Assembly (NCBI GenBank): GCA_963730225.1
Contig: CAVSQX010000002.1
Span: 1,178,001 to 1,242,000, forward strand
Length of the DNA stretch: 64,000 nt
Origin: CAVSQX01 sp963730225
Lineage (GTDB): Bacteria; Planctomycetota; Phycisphaerae; Tepidisphaerales; Tepidisphaeraceae
Reading direction: 5' to 3'
Shown here: piece after piece, positions 35,478 through 44,207 of the stretch
Layout of the letters: every line of letters begins with the position of its first letter
Position numbering within the stretch: the stretch's first letter is position 1
Notes under the pieces: model-generated
Seen by the model: the letters and a program-made list of their open reading frames with translations, nothing else
What the model was told of the DNA's origin: nothing
Database searches by the model: none
Program-made: the position numbers and the translations under genes

Positions 35478-37408
35478 GCCTGGCGAATTCCGAACTTTGG
35501 GCCATTTTCGACGCTCGGCGCGTTAAAGCGCCCGAGCTCAAGGGACTCGATGCGTTTGTGAACGCGGGCGCCGGTTACGTGAAAAATCGCATCCCGGTTC
35601 TTCCCCGCCTGCGGGCCCAGGCTCTGCGCATCGAGCAGTTGGAGCCCCAGGTCAAGGATCTGGGCTCCGCCCAGTTTCGCCAGACCGTTGCCGAGCACCG
35701 CAATCTCGGACGCGTCAACAAGCTCCAGGGCGAATCATTTGACATGGCGGTAGCGCTGATTCGTGAAGGCGCCCGCCGGGCGACCGGGCTTCGTCCGTTT
35801 CTCGTGCAGGTCATGGGCGCCCTGGCGATGTACGAAGGTTACGTCGCCGAGATGGCCACCGGCGAAGGCAAAACGCTCACCGCGTCGCTCTCCGCATCGA
35901 TCTGGGCCTGGTCGGGCCGGCCGGTGCACATCATCACCGTCAACGATTACCTCGTCGCCCGCGACGCCGAGGAGATGGGGCCCGTCTACAACCTTCTGGG
36001 TTTGAAAGTCGGACACATCGTCCACGAATCAACGCCCGCCGAACGCGTCGACCACTATCGCCGCAACGTCGTTTACGTCACCAGCAAGGAACTGGTCGCC
36101 GATTTCCTTCGCGATCAGATCCTTCTGGGAAATCTGCGCAGCAGCAAACAGACCAGCGTCGGCCGATTGATGTCCGGCGGATTGGGTCAGCGCTTACAGG
36201 TGCCCGGCCTTTTCCGCGTGATCGTGGACGAAGCCGACAGCCTGCTCATCGACGAAGCCGTCACGCCCCTGATCATTTCCAACTCCCCCGACGAGGAAGG
36301 CAACGCCACCCTTTACCGTGCCGCCAACGATCTGGCTTTGCAACTGGACGAGGGCCGCGATTTCATCATCGACCGCGAAGTTCGCAGCGTCGATCTCACC
36401 CAGCGCGGGCAGGATCGCCTCGAGCAGATCGCCTCCGACAACGGCTTCTGGAAAGGCAAGCGCCGCCGCGAGGAATTGGTCACGCAGGCTCTGGTCGGCC
36501 AGCATTGCTTCCTGCGCGACGAGCAATATCTGGTCAGCGACGACGACAAGGTTCAGATCATCGACGAATTCACCGGTCGAATCATGCACGATCGTTCCTG
36601 GCGTCACGGCCTGCACCAGGCGATCGAGATCAAGGAAAAAGTCACCGTCACCGCCGACAAGGAAAATCTGGCCCGTTTGAGCTTCCAGCGATTCTTTCGT
36701 CAATACCCGATCATGAGCGGAATGACCGGCACCGCCTGGGAAGCCGGGCCGGAGCTGTGGCAGATTTACCAGCGCGGCGTCGTCCGCATTCCCACTAACA
36801 AGCCCTGCATTCGCGTTCATCTTCCCACGCAGATGTTCGACACCATGGCCGAAAAATACGACGCCGCCGTGAAGCGCGTCTGTGAGCTGAATGACAAAGG
36901 TGTTCCCGTGCTCGTCGGCACTCGCAGTGTTTTGTCCAGCGAGGAAGTCAGCCGGCGATTGCAGACCGCCAGCCGGCCGCATCGGGTTCTCAACGCCACG
37001 CAGACCGCCCAGGAAGCCAACATCGTCGCCGAAGCCGGCCAGAAAGGACGTATCACCGTCGCCACCAACATGGCCGGTCGCGGCACCGACATCAAGCTGG
37101 CCCGAGGCGTCGCTGATTTGGGTGGGCTGCACGTCGTCGCCACCGAACCGGCCACCAGCCAGCGCGTCGATCGTCAGTTGTTCGGCCGCGCCGCCCGCCA
37201 GGGTGATCCAGGTTCTGCCCAGCTCTTCTCCAGCGCCGATGACGAACTTTTCCTCCGCCACGCGCCGCTGGTTCGCAAGTTTTGGCGCACGTTGGGCGCC
37301 GATCGGGTCATTCACATGGCCCAAAGCCGTGCCGAGCGACTGGCCCGTTTCAATCGCCGACAGGTTCTCCGCAGCGACGATTGGATGGATCAATCGCTCC
37401 CCTTTTAG
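35474..37408 (+). CDS. SecA-like preprotein translocase ATPase paralogue, C-terminally short
   Basis: 644 residues from GTG 35474, overlapping the upstream stop as GTGA. Motor motifs are intact: Walker A in EMATGEGKTLTA, IITVNDYLVARDAEEM, DEAD-type VIVDEADSLLIDEAV, IMSGMTGTAWEA, and VATNMAGRGTDIKL and LFGRAARQGDPGSAQLF. The protein stops about 60 residues after that motif. It thus lacks most of the helical scaffold and wing region and the zinc-binding C-terminus of housekeeping SecA (usually 830-1000 residues). It is therefore a specialised paralogue, translationally coupled to the M50-HlyD protein. Confidence 0.92.
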   Translation: MSLANSELWAIFDARRVKAPELKGLDAFVNAGAGYVKNRIPVLPRLRAQALRIEQLEPQVKDLGSAQFRQTVAEHRNLGRVNKLQGESFDMAVALIREGARRATGLRPFLVQVMGALAMYEGYVAEMATGEGKTLTASLSASIWAWSGRPVHIITVNDYLVARDAEEMGPVYNLLGLKVGHIVHESTPAERVDHYRRNVVYVTSKELVADFLRDQILLGNLRSSKQTSVGRLMSGGLGQRLQVPGLFRVIVDEADSLLIDEAVTPLIISNSPDEEGNATLYRAANDLALQLDEGRDFIIDREVRSVDLTQRGQDRLEQIASDNGFWKGKRRREELVTQALVGQHCFLRDEQYLVSDDDKVQIIDEFTGRIMHDRSWRHGLHQAIEIKEKVTVTADKENLARLSFQRFFRQYPIMSGMTGTAWEAGPELWQIYQRGVVRIPTNKPCIRVHLPTQMFDTMAEKYDAAVKRVCELNDKGVPVLVGTRSVLSSEEVSRRLQTASRPHRVLNATQTAQEANIVAEAGQKGRITVATNMAGRGTDIKLARGVADLGGLHVVATEPATSQRVDRQLFGRAARQGDPGSAQLFSSADDELFLRHAPLVRKFWRTLGADRVIHMAQSRAERLARFNRRQVLRSDDWMDQSLPF

Positions 37409-37595
37409 AAGATTTCCCAGTCCACCCCGATTTTGCTTGCAAATATTTTCTCGCTTCGCGCTGATTTCGGCACAGGCACGCCTCGCCAGAGATATCCATA
37501 AAAGCGCATAAAACGCTCATCTCCAACCACTTAAAATCTTACCCAAATCTCCACCTCGATGCCGACTAGCTTTATATTTGCAAATAATTATGGTT

Positions 37596-37624
37596 TTGAC
37601 ATTTCCAGGCGCCTGTGTTCTAAT
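37596..37624 (+). promoter_or_regulatory. Strong sigma-70-type promoter with palindrome in the spacer
   Basis: TTGACA (37596-37601), a 17-base spacer, and TCTAAT (37619-37624, five of six consensus bases). The spacer contains the perfect 10-base palindrome CAGGCGCCTG (37606-37615), a candidate operator. It lies about 100 bases upstream of the ATG at 37722. The rest of the 313-base gap 37409-37721 is AT-richer than the genes and shows no other feature. Confidence 0.6.
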
Positions 37625-37721
37625 CCTCCTCGCATTCGTTACAGAATGCGTACACCAACGTAGTCGGCCATCTGCCGTGCTATGTCTTTCGTCTGCACGG
37701 GGCCGCACTGAGGAGAGGAAA

Positions 37722-38216
37722 ATGGAGTCGGCATCCACGCTCTGCACGGAAAGCGTCGAACAACGTCCCCGCATCTCAGCGCGTTCTCCGGCATCTGAAA
37801 TCTCTGACGATCCGATTCTGCTCAGCAGCCATCGGCGATCGGTCCAACGCGCCCGCAACGGCCGATTCGCCAAACAACTGGCCGTGCTGGCCATCGGTGT
37901 TTCCGATGAAACCGACTTGGCCGGCGCAACCGTTACTCGAGCCGCTTGTCCGCGCGAGGCGATCGAGTTGCTGCGTATGGCTGATTACAGCTTGCTTCTG
38001 GTCGATGGCGACGCCGACGACAAGCAACTTTGGAATACCGTTTCGCTTATTCGTCGACACTGGCCCGGACTTCCCTGGGCGCTGGCTCGGGAAGTCCGCA
38101 GCGACAAGGAAGAAATTCTCGTCCGCTCACTCGGTGTCACCGTGCTCGGACTCAGCGCGGCGGAAATCGTGCGCGGTTTTGCGAATCGAATAAAATCGTC
38201 GTTGACCGGCAATTAA
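37722..38216 (+). CDS. Response-regulator receiver-like protein, divergent
   Basis: 164 residues. ATG 37722 is preceded by AGGAGAGGA, an excellent ribosome binding site. The first 55 residues are polar and probably disordered. The rest follows the receiver fold: KQLAVLAIGVSDETD, then REAIELLRMADYSLLLVDGDADDKQLW with an Asp at the usual phospho-acceptor strand, VSLIRRHWPGLPWALAR, and a final GVTVLGLSAAEIVRGF. The acidic pocket and conserved Lys are not convincing, so a phosphorylation-independent variant is likely. No output domain. Confidence 0.72.
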   Translation: MESASTLCTESVEQRPRISARSPASEISDDPILLSSHRRSVQRARNGRFAKQLAVLAIGVSDETDLAGATVTRAACPREAIELLRMADYSLLLVDGDADDKQLWNTVSLIRRHWPGLPWALAREVRSDKEEILVRSLGVTVLGLSAAEIVRGFANRIKSSLTGN

Positions 38217-38299
38217 CCATGGGAAGAAATTTGATCGTCGCACCATTTCGGCTGGCCCGGCGATCTGAAAACGGAATGCTCGAATCAGGAGAGAGACTA

Positions 38300-39010
38300 A
38301 TGCGACAACTGATTGAATCACTGAGTTGGGGGGCGTCCTGTCTGATCGCCGCGCTTTTCGGAATCGCCATCGCCGCTCCCGCGCACGCGGGACTGGTGTT
38401 GACGCTCAGTGAAAGCGGTTTCACTACCCAGACCGTCAACGGTTCGGGCACGCCGCAGACCGCCGAGTTCATCGGCTCGTTCGGCAAGTTCAACTTCAAC
38501 GTAGTCGTTGGCTCTTCCAACGCCACCACCGGAGGCGGGCCGGCGCAGCTGCAAATTCAATCGCTCGACATCACGCCGCTTACCGGCTTCATCGGTCCGG
38601 CCACGCTTACCGTCTCCCTGAGCGACAACAGCTTCACGTTCCCCGCTCCCGCCGGCACCCCCGTGCAACTCTTCAGCGCGCTGGGTGGAACGCTTACCAA
38701 CTCCAACGCCGGCGACAGCGTGTCATTCTCCAGTTCCGCCGCACCCGGTGGCAGCGTCGGGCCTCAGACCTACACCTCCGCCGGACCTTCCTCACCGGTC
38801 GGGTTCAACGTCCCCAATGCCTCCACCAATTTCAACACCACCGCCACCTACACTCTCAGCGACACTACCGTCATTACCCTCAGTAATTCCAACGAGTCGG
38901 CCAACCTCTCCGGAACCACCACCGTTACCGCCGTTCCCGAGCCGACTTCCGTCGCTCTGATTGGGCTGGTCGCATTCGGCCTGATGCGCCGCGGTCGCCG
39001 CTTGGCTTAA
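38300..39010 (+). CDS. PEP-CTERM sorting-domain protein
   Basis: 236 residues from ATG 38300 with AGGAGAGA upstream. A signal peptide (ASCLIAALFGIAIAAPAHA) precedes a Ser/Thr/Asn/Gly-rich beta-type mature region. It ends with VPEPTSVALIGLVAFGLMRRGRRLA: the PEP motif, a hydrophobic helix and an Arg-rich tail. Such proteins are processed by an exosortase (EpsH/XrtA family) and delivered to the cell surface or extracellular polymer; no exosortase gene is in this window. A strong terminator follows. Confidence 0.93.
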   Translation: MRQLIESLSWGASCLIAALFGIAIAAPAHAGLVLTLSESGFTTQTVNGSGTPQTAEFIGSFGKFNFNVVVGSSNATTGGGPAQLQIQSLDITPLTGFIGPATLTVSLSDNSFTFPAPAGTPVQLFSALGGTLTNSNAGDSVSFSSSAAPGGSVGPQTYTSAGPSSPVGFNVPNASTNFNTTATYTLSDTTVITLSNSNESANLSGTTTVTAVPEPTSVALIGLVAFGLMRRGRRLA

Positions 39011-39028
39011 TCGATTATCGGTTGAAAA

Positions 39029-39080
39029 AAAATCCATCGGCCCGTGGTTCCCATAACGAATCAGCGGGCCGATTTTTTTC
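39029..39080 (+). terminator. Rho-independent terminator after the PEP-CTERM gene
   Basis: A perfect 9-bp stem ATCGGCCCG (39036-39044) and CGGGCCGAT (39065-39073) with a 20-base loop is followed by seven T residues. An A-run just before the left arm extends the pairing, so it could act in both directions. Confidence 0.88.
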
Positions 39081-39173
39081 TTCCATTCGCCCCCTGCGTT
39101 CCCTGGAATTAAGTACCAAATCCCTTTGACCGATGGGTCATGGTTAGCCCGCCGATCCAGCTAACCAACAGGG

Positions 39174-39674
39174 ATGGAATCAATTATGCGACGCCCCAAG
39201 ATTTCCACCGGCTTCAGCCTGATCGAACTGGTCATTGTCGTTGTCATCATCGCCATCATCGGCGCCATTGCGATTCCCAAGATGAGCCGTGGTTCCGCCG
39301 GCGCAGCCGACTCTTCGCTAACCCAGGATCTGGCCGAGATGCGCTCGGCGATGGATCTGTACAACGGCGAGCATCCCCAGGCGCAGCTGAACTCCAGCAT
39401 GACCGCCGCGGCTGTCGTCACAGCTCTGACCAGCTATTCCGATGCTGCCGGCGTCAATTTCTCCGCGACGCGCAACACCACTTCCATCTACGGTCCCTAT
39501 CTCAAGTCCGTTCCCGCCATGCCCGTCGGCACCAACAAGAGTGATGCAACCGTCACCGTCGCCGCCTCCCCCGGCACCGGCTCCAACGGCTGGTGCTTCA
39601 CCGGCACCGATTTCAAGTGCAACGATCCCACCACCGACGTCGATGTGAGCAACAATCCCTACAACGGATACTAA
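39174..39674 (+). CDS. Type II/IV pseudopilin-like protein
   Basis: 166 residues (or 162 from ATG 39186; the ribosome binding sites do not decide). The prepilin leader ends at STG before FSLIELVIVVVIIAIIGAIAIP, with Glu at position +5 of the mature protein, as prepilin peptidase substrates require. The globular part has DLAEMRSAMDLYNGEHPQA, and the end WCFTGTDFKCN has two cysteines likely forming a loop. Most like a major pseudopilin (GspG type). No secretion machinery genes are adjacent. A TGACC/GGTCA inverted repeat sits at about 39127-39140 upstream. Confidence 0.9.
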   Translation: MESIMRRPKISTGFSLIELVIVVVIIAIIGAIAIPKMSRGSAGAADSSLTQDLAEMRSAMDLYNGEHPQAQLNSSMTAAAVVTALTSYSDAAGVNFSATRNTTSIYGPYLKSVPAMPVGTNKSDATVTVAASPGTGSNGWCFTGTDFKCNDPTTDVDVSNNPYNGY

Positions 39675-39677
39675 TCC

Positions 39678-39742
39678 GAAGGATGATTGCTGATTGATGA
39701 GTGAAAGAATCGCCCCGGTCTTTCATTCATCAATCATCCTTC
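39678..39742. repeat. Long imperfect hairpin between pseudopilin and glycosyltransferase genes
   Basis: The left arm GAAGGATGATTG...GAGTGAAAGA and right arm TCTTTCATTCATCAATCATCCTTC pair over roughly 23 bases with a small bulge and an ~8-base loop. There is no T-run immediately after it, so it is not a classical terminator. It may stabilise the pseudopilin mRNA or be a repeat copy. Confidence 0.6.
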
Positions 39743-39761
39743 CAATGCTACCATCCGCCCC

Positions 39762-40871
39762 GTGGAAGCCCCCTCGATCTCCGTCATCGTCCCCGCTCTG
39801 AACGAGGGCGAGAATCTTCCGCTGATCGTTCCGCAGATCGCCGCCGCGCTCGCCGGTCGATCTTTCGAGATTCTCATCGTCGATGACAACAGCCGCGACA
39901 ACACCCCGCAGGCTTGCGCCGAGTTGGCAAAAGCTTTTCCGCTCCGATTGCTCGTGCGGGAAAAACCTCAACACGGCCTCAGCGGCGCAGTTCTCCACGG
40001 CATCGCCGCCTCCACCGGCTCCACGATCGTCGTCATGGACGCCGATCTCCAGCATCCGCCCGATCGCCTGCCCGCGCTTCTGCAAGCTCTCGACGCCGGC
40101 GCCGATTTCGCCCTGGGCTCCCGCCACGTTCCCGGCGGCAGCACCGATGACCAATGGACCGCCTTCCGCAAAATCAATTCCACCGTCGCCACCGCCTTGG
40201 CCCGCCCGTTCGCCGGAACCGTGCGCAATCCCATGAGCGGTTTCTTCGCACTCCGCCGCTCCACCTTCGATCGCGCCCAACGCCTCACTCCCCTGGGCTA
40301 CAAAATCGCATTGGAATTAATTTGCAAATGCCGCGCCCGGCATGTTCAGGAAGTCCCCATCCATTTCGGCCTCCGCACCCACGGCCAATCCAAGCTCACG
40401 CTCCAGCAACAGTTCAAATATCTCGAGCATCTCAGCCGCCTCTACGATTTCACCTACCCCCGCGCCTCGCCCATCATCAAATTTCTCATCGCCACCGGCA
40501 TCGCGCTCTTCATCGGCATCTGCGGGTTCTATTCCACCCTCGCCCAATTCGGCCCCGTCGCCGCCACCGCCTACGGCTACCTCGGCTCCCTGCTGGCCAC
40601 CGCCGTTTTCCACATCCGCTACGTTCGCACCCAGCGCGAGTTTCTCGTCACCCGCCATCCCTGGCTCGATTTCCTCGCCATCTCCGCCCTCGAATTTCTC
40701 GCCGCCGTTCTCTGTGCCGCTTGGCTCCATCGCCACGCCACCGCCCCGCTCGGCGAGCTATTCCTCATCAGCTTCGCCATTGCCATCGTCGTCCGTTACA
40801 TCCTCCGCAAAGAACTTCTCCAGGACATCCGCGGCCTGCGCCAACAACCTTCCGAGCGATCGAACCCGTGA
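39762..40871 (+). CDS. Family 2 glycosyltransferase with C-terminal GtrA-like membrane domain
   Basis: 369 residues from a GTG start. The catalytic domain is DPM1-like: ISVIVPALNEGENLPLIV, ILIVDDNSRDNTPQ, metal-binding VVMDADLQHPPDRL and MSGFFALRRSTF. After residue ~240 come four hydrophobic helices (FLIATGIALFIGICGFYSTL, AYGYLGSLLATAVFHI, LAISALEFLAAVLCAAWL, LFLISFAIAIVVRYIL). This is a polyprenyl-phosphate glycosyltransferase (mannose or glucose) with a flippase-like tail. It could supply lipid-linked sugar to the GT39-like enzyme encoded at 44-45.7 kb; inference. Confidence 0.92.
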   Translation: MEAPSISVIVPALNEGENLPLIVPQIAAALAGRSFEILIVDDNSRDNTPQACAELAKAFPLRLLVREKPQHGLSGAVLHGIAASTGSTIVVMDADLQHPPDRLPALLQALDAGADFALGSRHVPGGSTDDQWTAFRKINSTVATALARPFAGTVRNPMSGFFALRRSTFDRAQRLTPLGYKIALELICKCRARHVQEVPIHFGLRTHGQSKLTLQQQFKYLEHLSRLYDFTYPRASPIIKFLIATGIALFIGICGFYSTLAQFGPVAATAYGYLGSLLATAVFHIRYVRTQREFLVTRHPWLDFLAISALEFLAAVLCAAWLHRHATAPLGELFLISFAIAIVVRYILRKELLQDIRGLRQQPSERSNP

Positions 40872-40872
40872 A

Positions 40873-41034
40873 TTCACCACGGAGCCACGGAGAACACGGA
40901 GAAGAATCCAAAGCCGAACCAATCGCCACTTTGCCTCCCTCTTCACTTCAAACTTGAGCGTTGAGCGTTGAGCGTTGAGTGCTGCATTAATTCTTCTTTC
41001 CCTCCTCCGTGTCCTCCGTGCCTCCGTGGTGAAT
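40873..41034. repeat. Dispersed palindromic element, family 1, copy B
   Basis: Fills most of the gap between the GT2 and alaS genes. The left end is TTCACCACGGAGCCACGGAG and the right end CCTCCGTGCCTCCGTGGTGAA, forming an inverted repeat. Inside are GAGCGTTGAGCGTTGAGTG and GCATTAATTCTTC, also seen in copy A at 15359-15606. Confidence 0.7.
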
Positions 41035-41079
41035 CCCCCTTGCTCCCCCTCCCACCCCTCCAATACCATTTCGCCTCCA

Positions 41080-44000
41080 ATGACCTCCCACCAAATCCGC
41101 CAGCAATTCCTCGATTTCTTCGTGCAAAAGCACGGCCACACCTTCGTCCCCAGTTCTCCCGTCGTCCCGCTCGACGACCCCACGCTTCTCTTCACCAACG
41201 CCGGCATGAACCAGTTCAAGCCGATCTTCCTCGGCCAGGAAAAACGCCCCTACACCCGCGCCGCCAACACGCAAAAATGCATCCGCGCCGGCGGCAAGCA
41301 CAACGATCTCGACGACGTCGGCCGCTCCCGCCGCCATCACACTTTTTTTGAAATGCTCGGCAACTGGTCCTTCGGCGACTACTTCAAAGCGCGGCGCCAT
41401 CGAAATGGCCTGGGAACTTCTCACCCAGGTCTGGCATCTCGACCCGGCCCGCCTGCACGTCAGTTGCTACGAAGGCGACGACGAACCGCCAACATCCCCC
41501 GCGACACCGAAGCCGCCGACCTCTGGAAACAAATCGCCGGCTTCCCGACGATTCGCACATCCACTATTTCGGCAAAGACAACTTCTGGGAAATGGGCGAC
41601 ACCGGCCCCTGTGGCCCCTGCACCGAAATCTACATCGACCGCACCCCCGATAAATCCGGCGGCCCGCCGTCAACGGCGACGACCCTCGCGTCATGGAAAT
41701 CTGGAACCTCGTTTTCATCCAATACAACCGCGACGCCGCCGGCAAGCTCACCGCCGCTCCCCGCCCAGCACGTCGACACCGGCATGGGCCTCGAACGCCT
41801 CTGCCAGATCATCCAGAACAAGGACGATAACTACGCCACCGATCTCTGGACCCCGCTGTTCGACAAAATTTCCGAAATCTCGAAATTAAAATACACCGGC
41901 AAATTCCCCAAAACCAACGCCCCCGACCCCGTCGCCGAAGCCGCCGACCCCCAACTTCGCCACGACATCGCCTTCCGCGTCATCGCCGATCACGTCCGCT
42001 GTCTCACATTCGCTTTGACCGACGGCGCAACCCCCAGCAACGAAGGCCGCGGCTACGTGCTGCGGAGAATTTTGCGGCGGGCAGTATTCTGGGGCTGGCA
42101 GCACCTCAAAATCGTAGAACCGTTCCTTTGCAAACTTGTTCCCGTCATCGTCGATTCGATGGGCGGTGCTTTTCCCGAGCTAAAAAAGAATCCGCAGCAC
42201 GTCGCTGATTTGATCAGAGACGAAGAGATATCCTTCAGTCAGACAATCGATCGCGGAATTGAATTATTCGAATACAATTTCACGGTCATATTAAGCAATC
42301 TTGCCTTTAAACCGAAATATAAGTCCCAAGGTGCAATAGTCCGCTTAGTAGTTCCTAATGCGATCATGATAATTGACAAGCAGCACAAGCCCCTCTCCAG
42401 CAGCATTCTGATCTCCGACATCAGTCCCGCGTGGATAGCAAAATATTTCAACGATGCCCGGAGTTAACTAGCCGCGAATGCTTTCAAACTCCACGACACC
42501 TACGGCTTTCCCATCGACCTCACCCGAATCATGGCCGAAGAACGCGGCATGACCGTCGACATCGCCGGCTACGAAAAGCTGATGGAGCAAGCCAAGGAAC
42601 TCGCCCGCTCCGGCGGAAAAGAAACCGAATCCAAAAAACTCACCGACCTCCCGCCCGCCGCCCTCGCCCAGCTCGCCGCCGCTAACGTGAAACCCACGGA
42701 TGACCGCCCAAAATTTCTCCACGAGCCAATCCAGGCCCACGTCATGGCCATCTGGAACGGCGACGACCTTGGCCTTTCGCCGTCCGACGCCTTCGACGAC
42801 GAGCAACTCGCCATCATTCTCGACCGCACCAATTTCTACGCCGAAATGGGCGGCCAAATCGGCGACACCGGCACGCTCACCAAAGCCCACGGATCGCCAT
42901 CCGTGGGCTTCGCCGCCATCTTCGACGTCGAAGCTACCAAATCCATCGCCGGCTACACCCTCCACATCGGCCGCCTCCGCACCGGCAAAATCGAGGTCGG
43001 CGACACCGTCACCGCCGCCGTCTCCCCGCAGCGCATTCCCACCGAAAAAAACCACACCTCCACCCACCTGGCCAACTGGGCCCTCCGCGAAGTTCTCGGC
43101 GACGGCGTCCAGCAAAAAGGATCATTGGTCGATCCCGAAAAACTTCGCTTTGATTTCTCCCACGGCAAATCGCTGAGCGATCAGGAACTGGAAAAAGTCG
43201 AGACGCTGGTGAACCAGCAGATCGCCAAAAAATTCCCCGTCTACGCCGCCGAAGCTCCGCAGGAGAAAGCCCTCAAGATCAACGGCCTCCGGGCCGTCTT
43301 CGGCGAGAAGTATCCCCCGATGGTTCGCGTCGTCTCCATCGGCGCTCCCGTCGCCGATCTGCTTGCCGACCCGACCAACGAAAAATGGCGGCAATTCTCC
43401 ATCGAATTCTGCGGCGGCACGCATCTGCAAACTACCCACGCCGCCGAACATTTCGTCATCACCGCCGAAGAATCCGTCAGCAAAGGCATCCGCCGAATCG
43501 TCGCCCTCACCGGCCCATCCGCCGCGACGGCCATCAAAGCCGCCCGCGATGCCGACGATCTGATCGCCCGCGCCAAATCCATCGCGGACTCCGATTTGCC
43601 CGCGACCATCGCAACGCTGAATCAGGCAATCTCCGCCGGCAACCTTCCCCTGCGAGCAAAACGCCGCGTGCAGGCAGCCGTGACGGAATTGCAGGCACGC
43701 CACAAAGCCTTCGAGAAATCGAGCAAATCGCAATCGGCCGGCGCTGTGGATGTGAACGCAACCGCCGCTCAACTTCTCACCGCCGCCCCCGATTTCGCCG
43801 GCGGCAAACTCATCGTCGGCGAAATCCCCGGAGCCACCGACGATCAGCTTCGCTCTGCCATCGACTCTCTGAAGAAAAGATCCCCCCGCCACGCGATTCT
43901 GCTGGCCTCCTCCAACGGCGAAAAAGTCACCTTCATCGCCGCCGTGTCCGAAGACATTATCAGCAAAGGACTTAAAGCCGGCGATTGGGTGCGCGAAACC

Positions 44001-44123
44001 GCCAAAATCGCCGGCGGTTCCGGCGGCGGCCGTCCGCAAATGGCCCAGGCCGGCGGCAAAGACCCCGCCAAACTTCAAGCCGCCCTCGCCGCCGCCCGCT
44101 CCCACGCCCTAACCTCAGTATAA
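41080..44123 (+). pseudogene. alaS: Alanyl-tRNA synthetase, reading frame broken by indels and an in-frame stop
   Basis: Starts MTSHQIRQQFLDFFVQKHG at 41080. All domains are recognisable: LFTNAGMNQFKPIFLGQEK, HHTFFEMLGNWSFGDYF, TGPCGPCTEIYIDR, MGLERLCQI, DTYGFPIDLT, editing-site HTSTHLANW and FCGGTHL, and the C-terminal SGGGRPQMAQAGG. The frame changes about five times (near 41395, 41475, 41548, 41665, 41750). There is also an in-frame TAA at 42465-42467 just before the AFKLHDTYGFP block. AlaRS is essential, so most breaks are probably residual sequence errors; a decaying second copy is the alternative. Segment 42110-42466 has atypical low-GC codons. Confidence 0.9.
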
Positions 44124-44125
44124 AG

Positions 44126-44144
44126 CCGACGATGCCATCGTCGG
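44126..44144 (+). terminator. Hairpin after alaS, possible terminator
   Basis: CCGACGAT (44126-44133) and ATCGTCGG (44137-44144) pair perfectly with a three-base loop, three bases after the alaS stop. Only a short T-stretch follows, so termination strength is uncertain. Confidence 0.4.
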
Positions 44145-44180
44145 ATCATGTTTGCGTGTGCTAACAATCGGCCGCGCCGA

Positions 44181-44207
44181 TGTATCATTTTGTATCAAAA
44201 TGTATCA
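44181..44207. repeat. Three direct TGTATCA repeats with a 10-bp period
   Basis: TGTATCA occurs at 44181, 44191 and 44201, exactly ten bases apart. The repeats overlap the last codons of the minus-strand glycosyltransferase gene. Such helical phasing can mark a protein-binding site, but chance is possible. Confidence 0.45.

Noticed and set aside
36194..37393. 399-residue minus-strand frame
   Set aside because: Antisense of the SecA-like gene; no motif and atypical composition.
40154..40957. 267-residue plus-strand frame overlapping the GT2 gene
   Set aside because: Arg/His/Pro-rich out-of-frame translation of the glycosyltransferase gene.
42270..42467. Possible intein or group I/II intron in alaS
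   Set aside because: The extra segment is under 200 bases, with no splicing-domain motifs or recognisable intron core.
42465..42467. Possible recoded stop codon (selenocysteine or readthrough) in alaS
   Set aside because: The codon is TAA, and the gene already has several frame errors, so a sequence error or decay is simpler.
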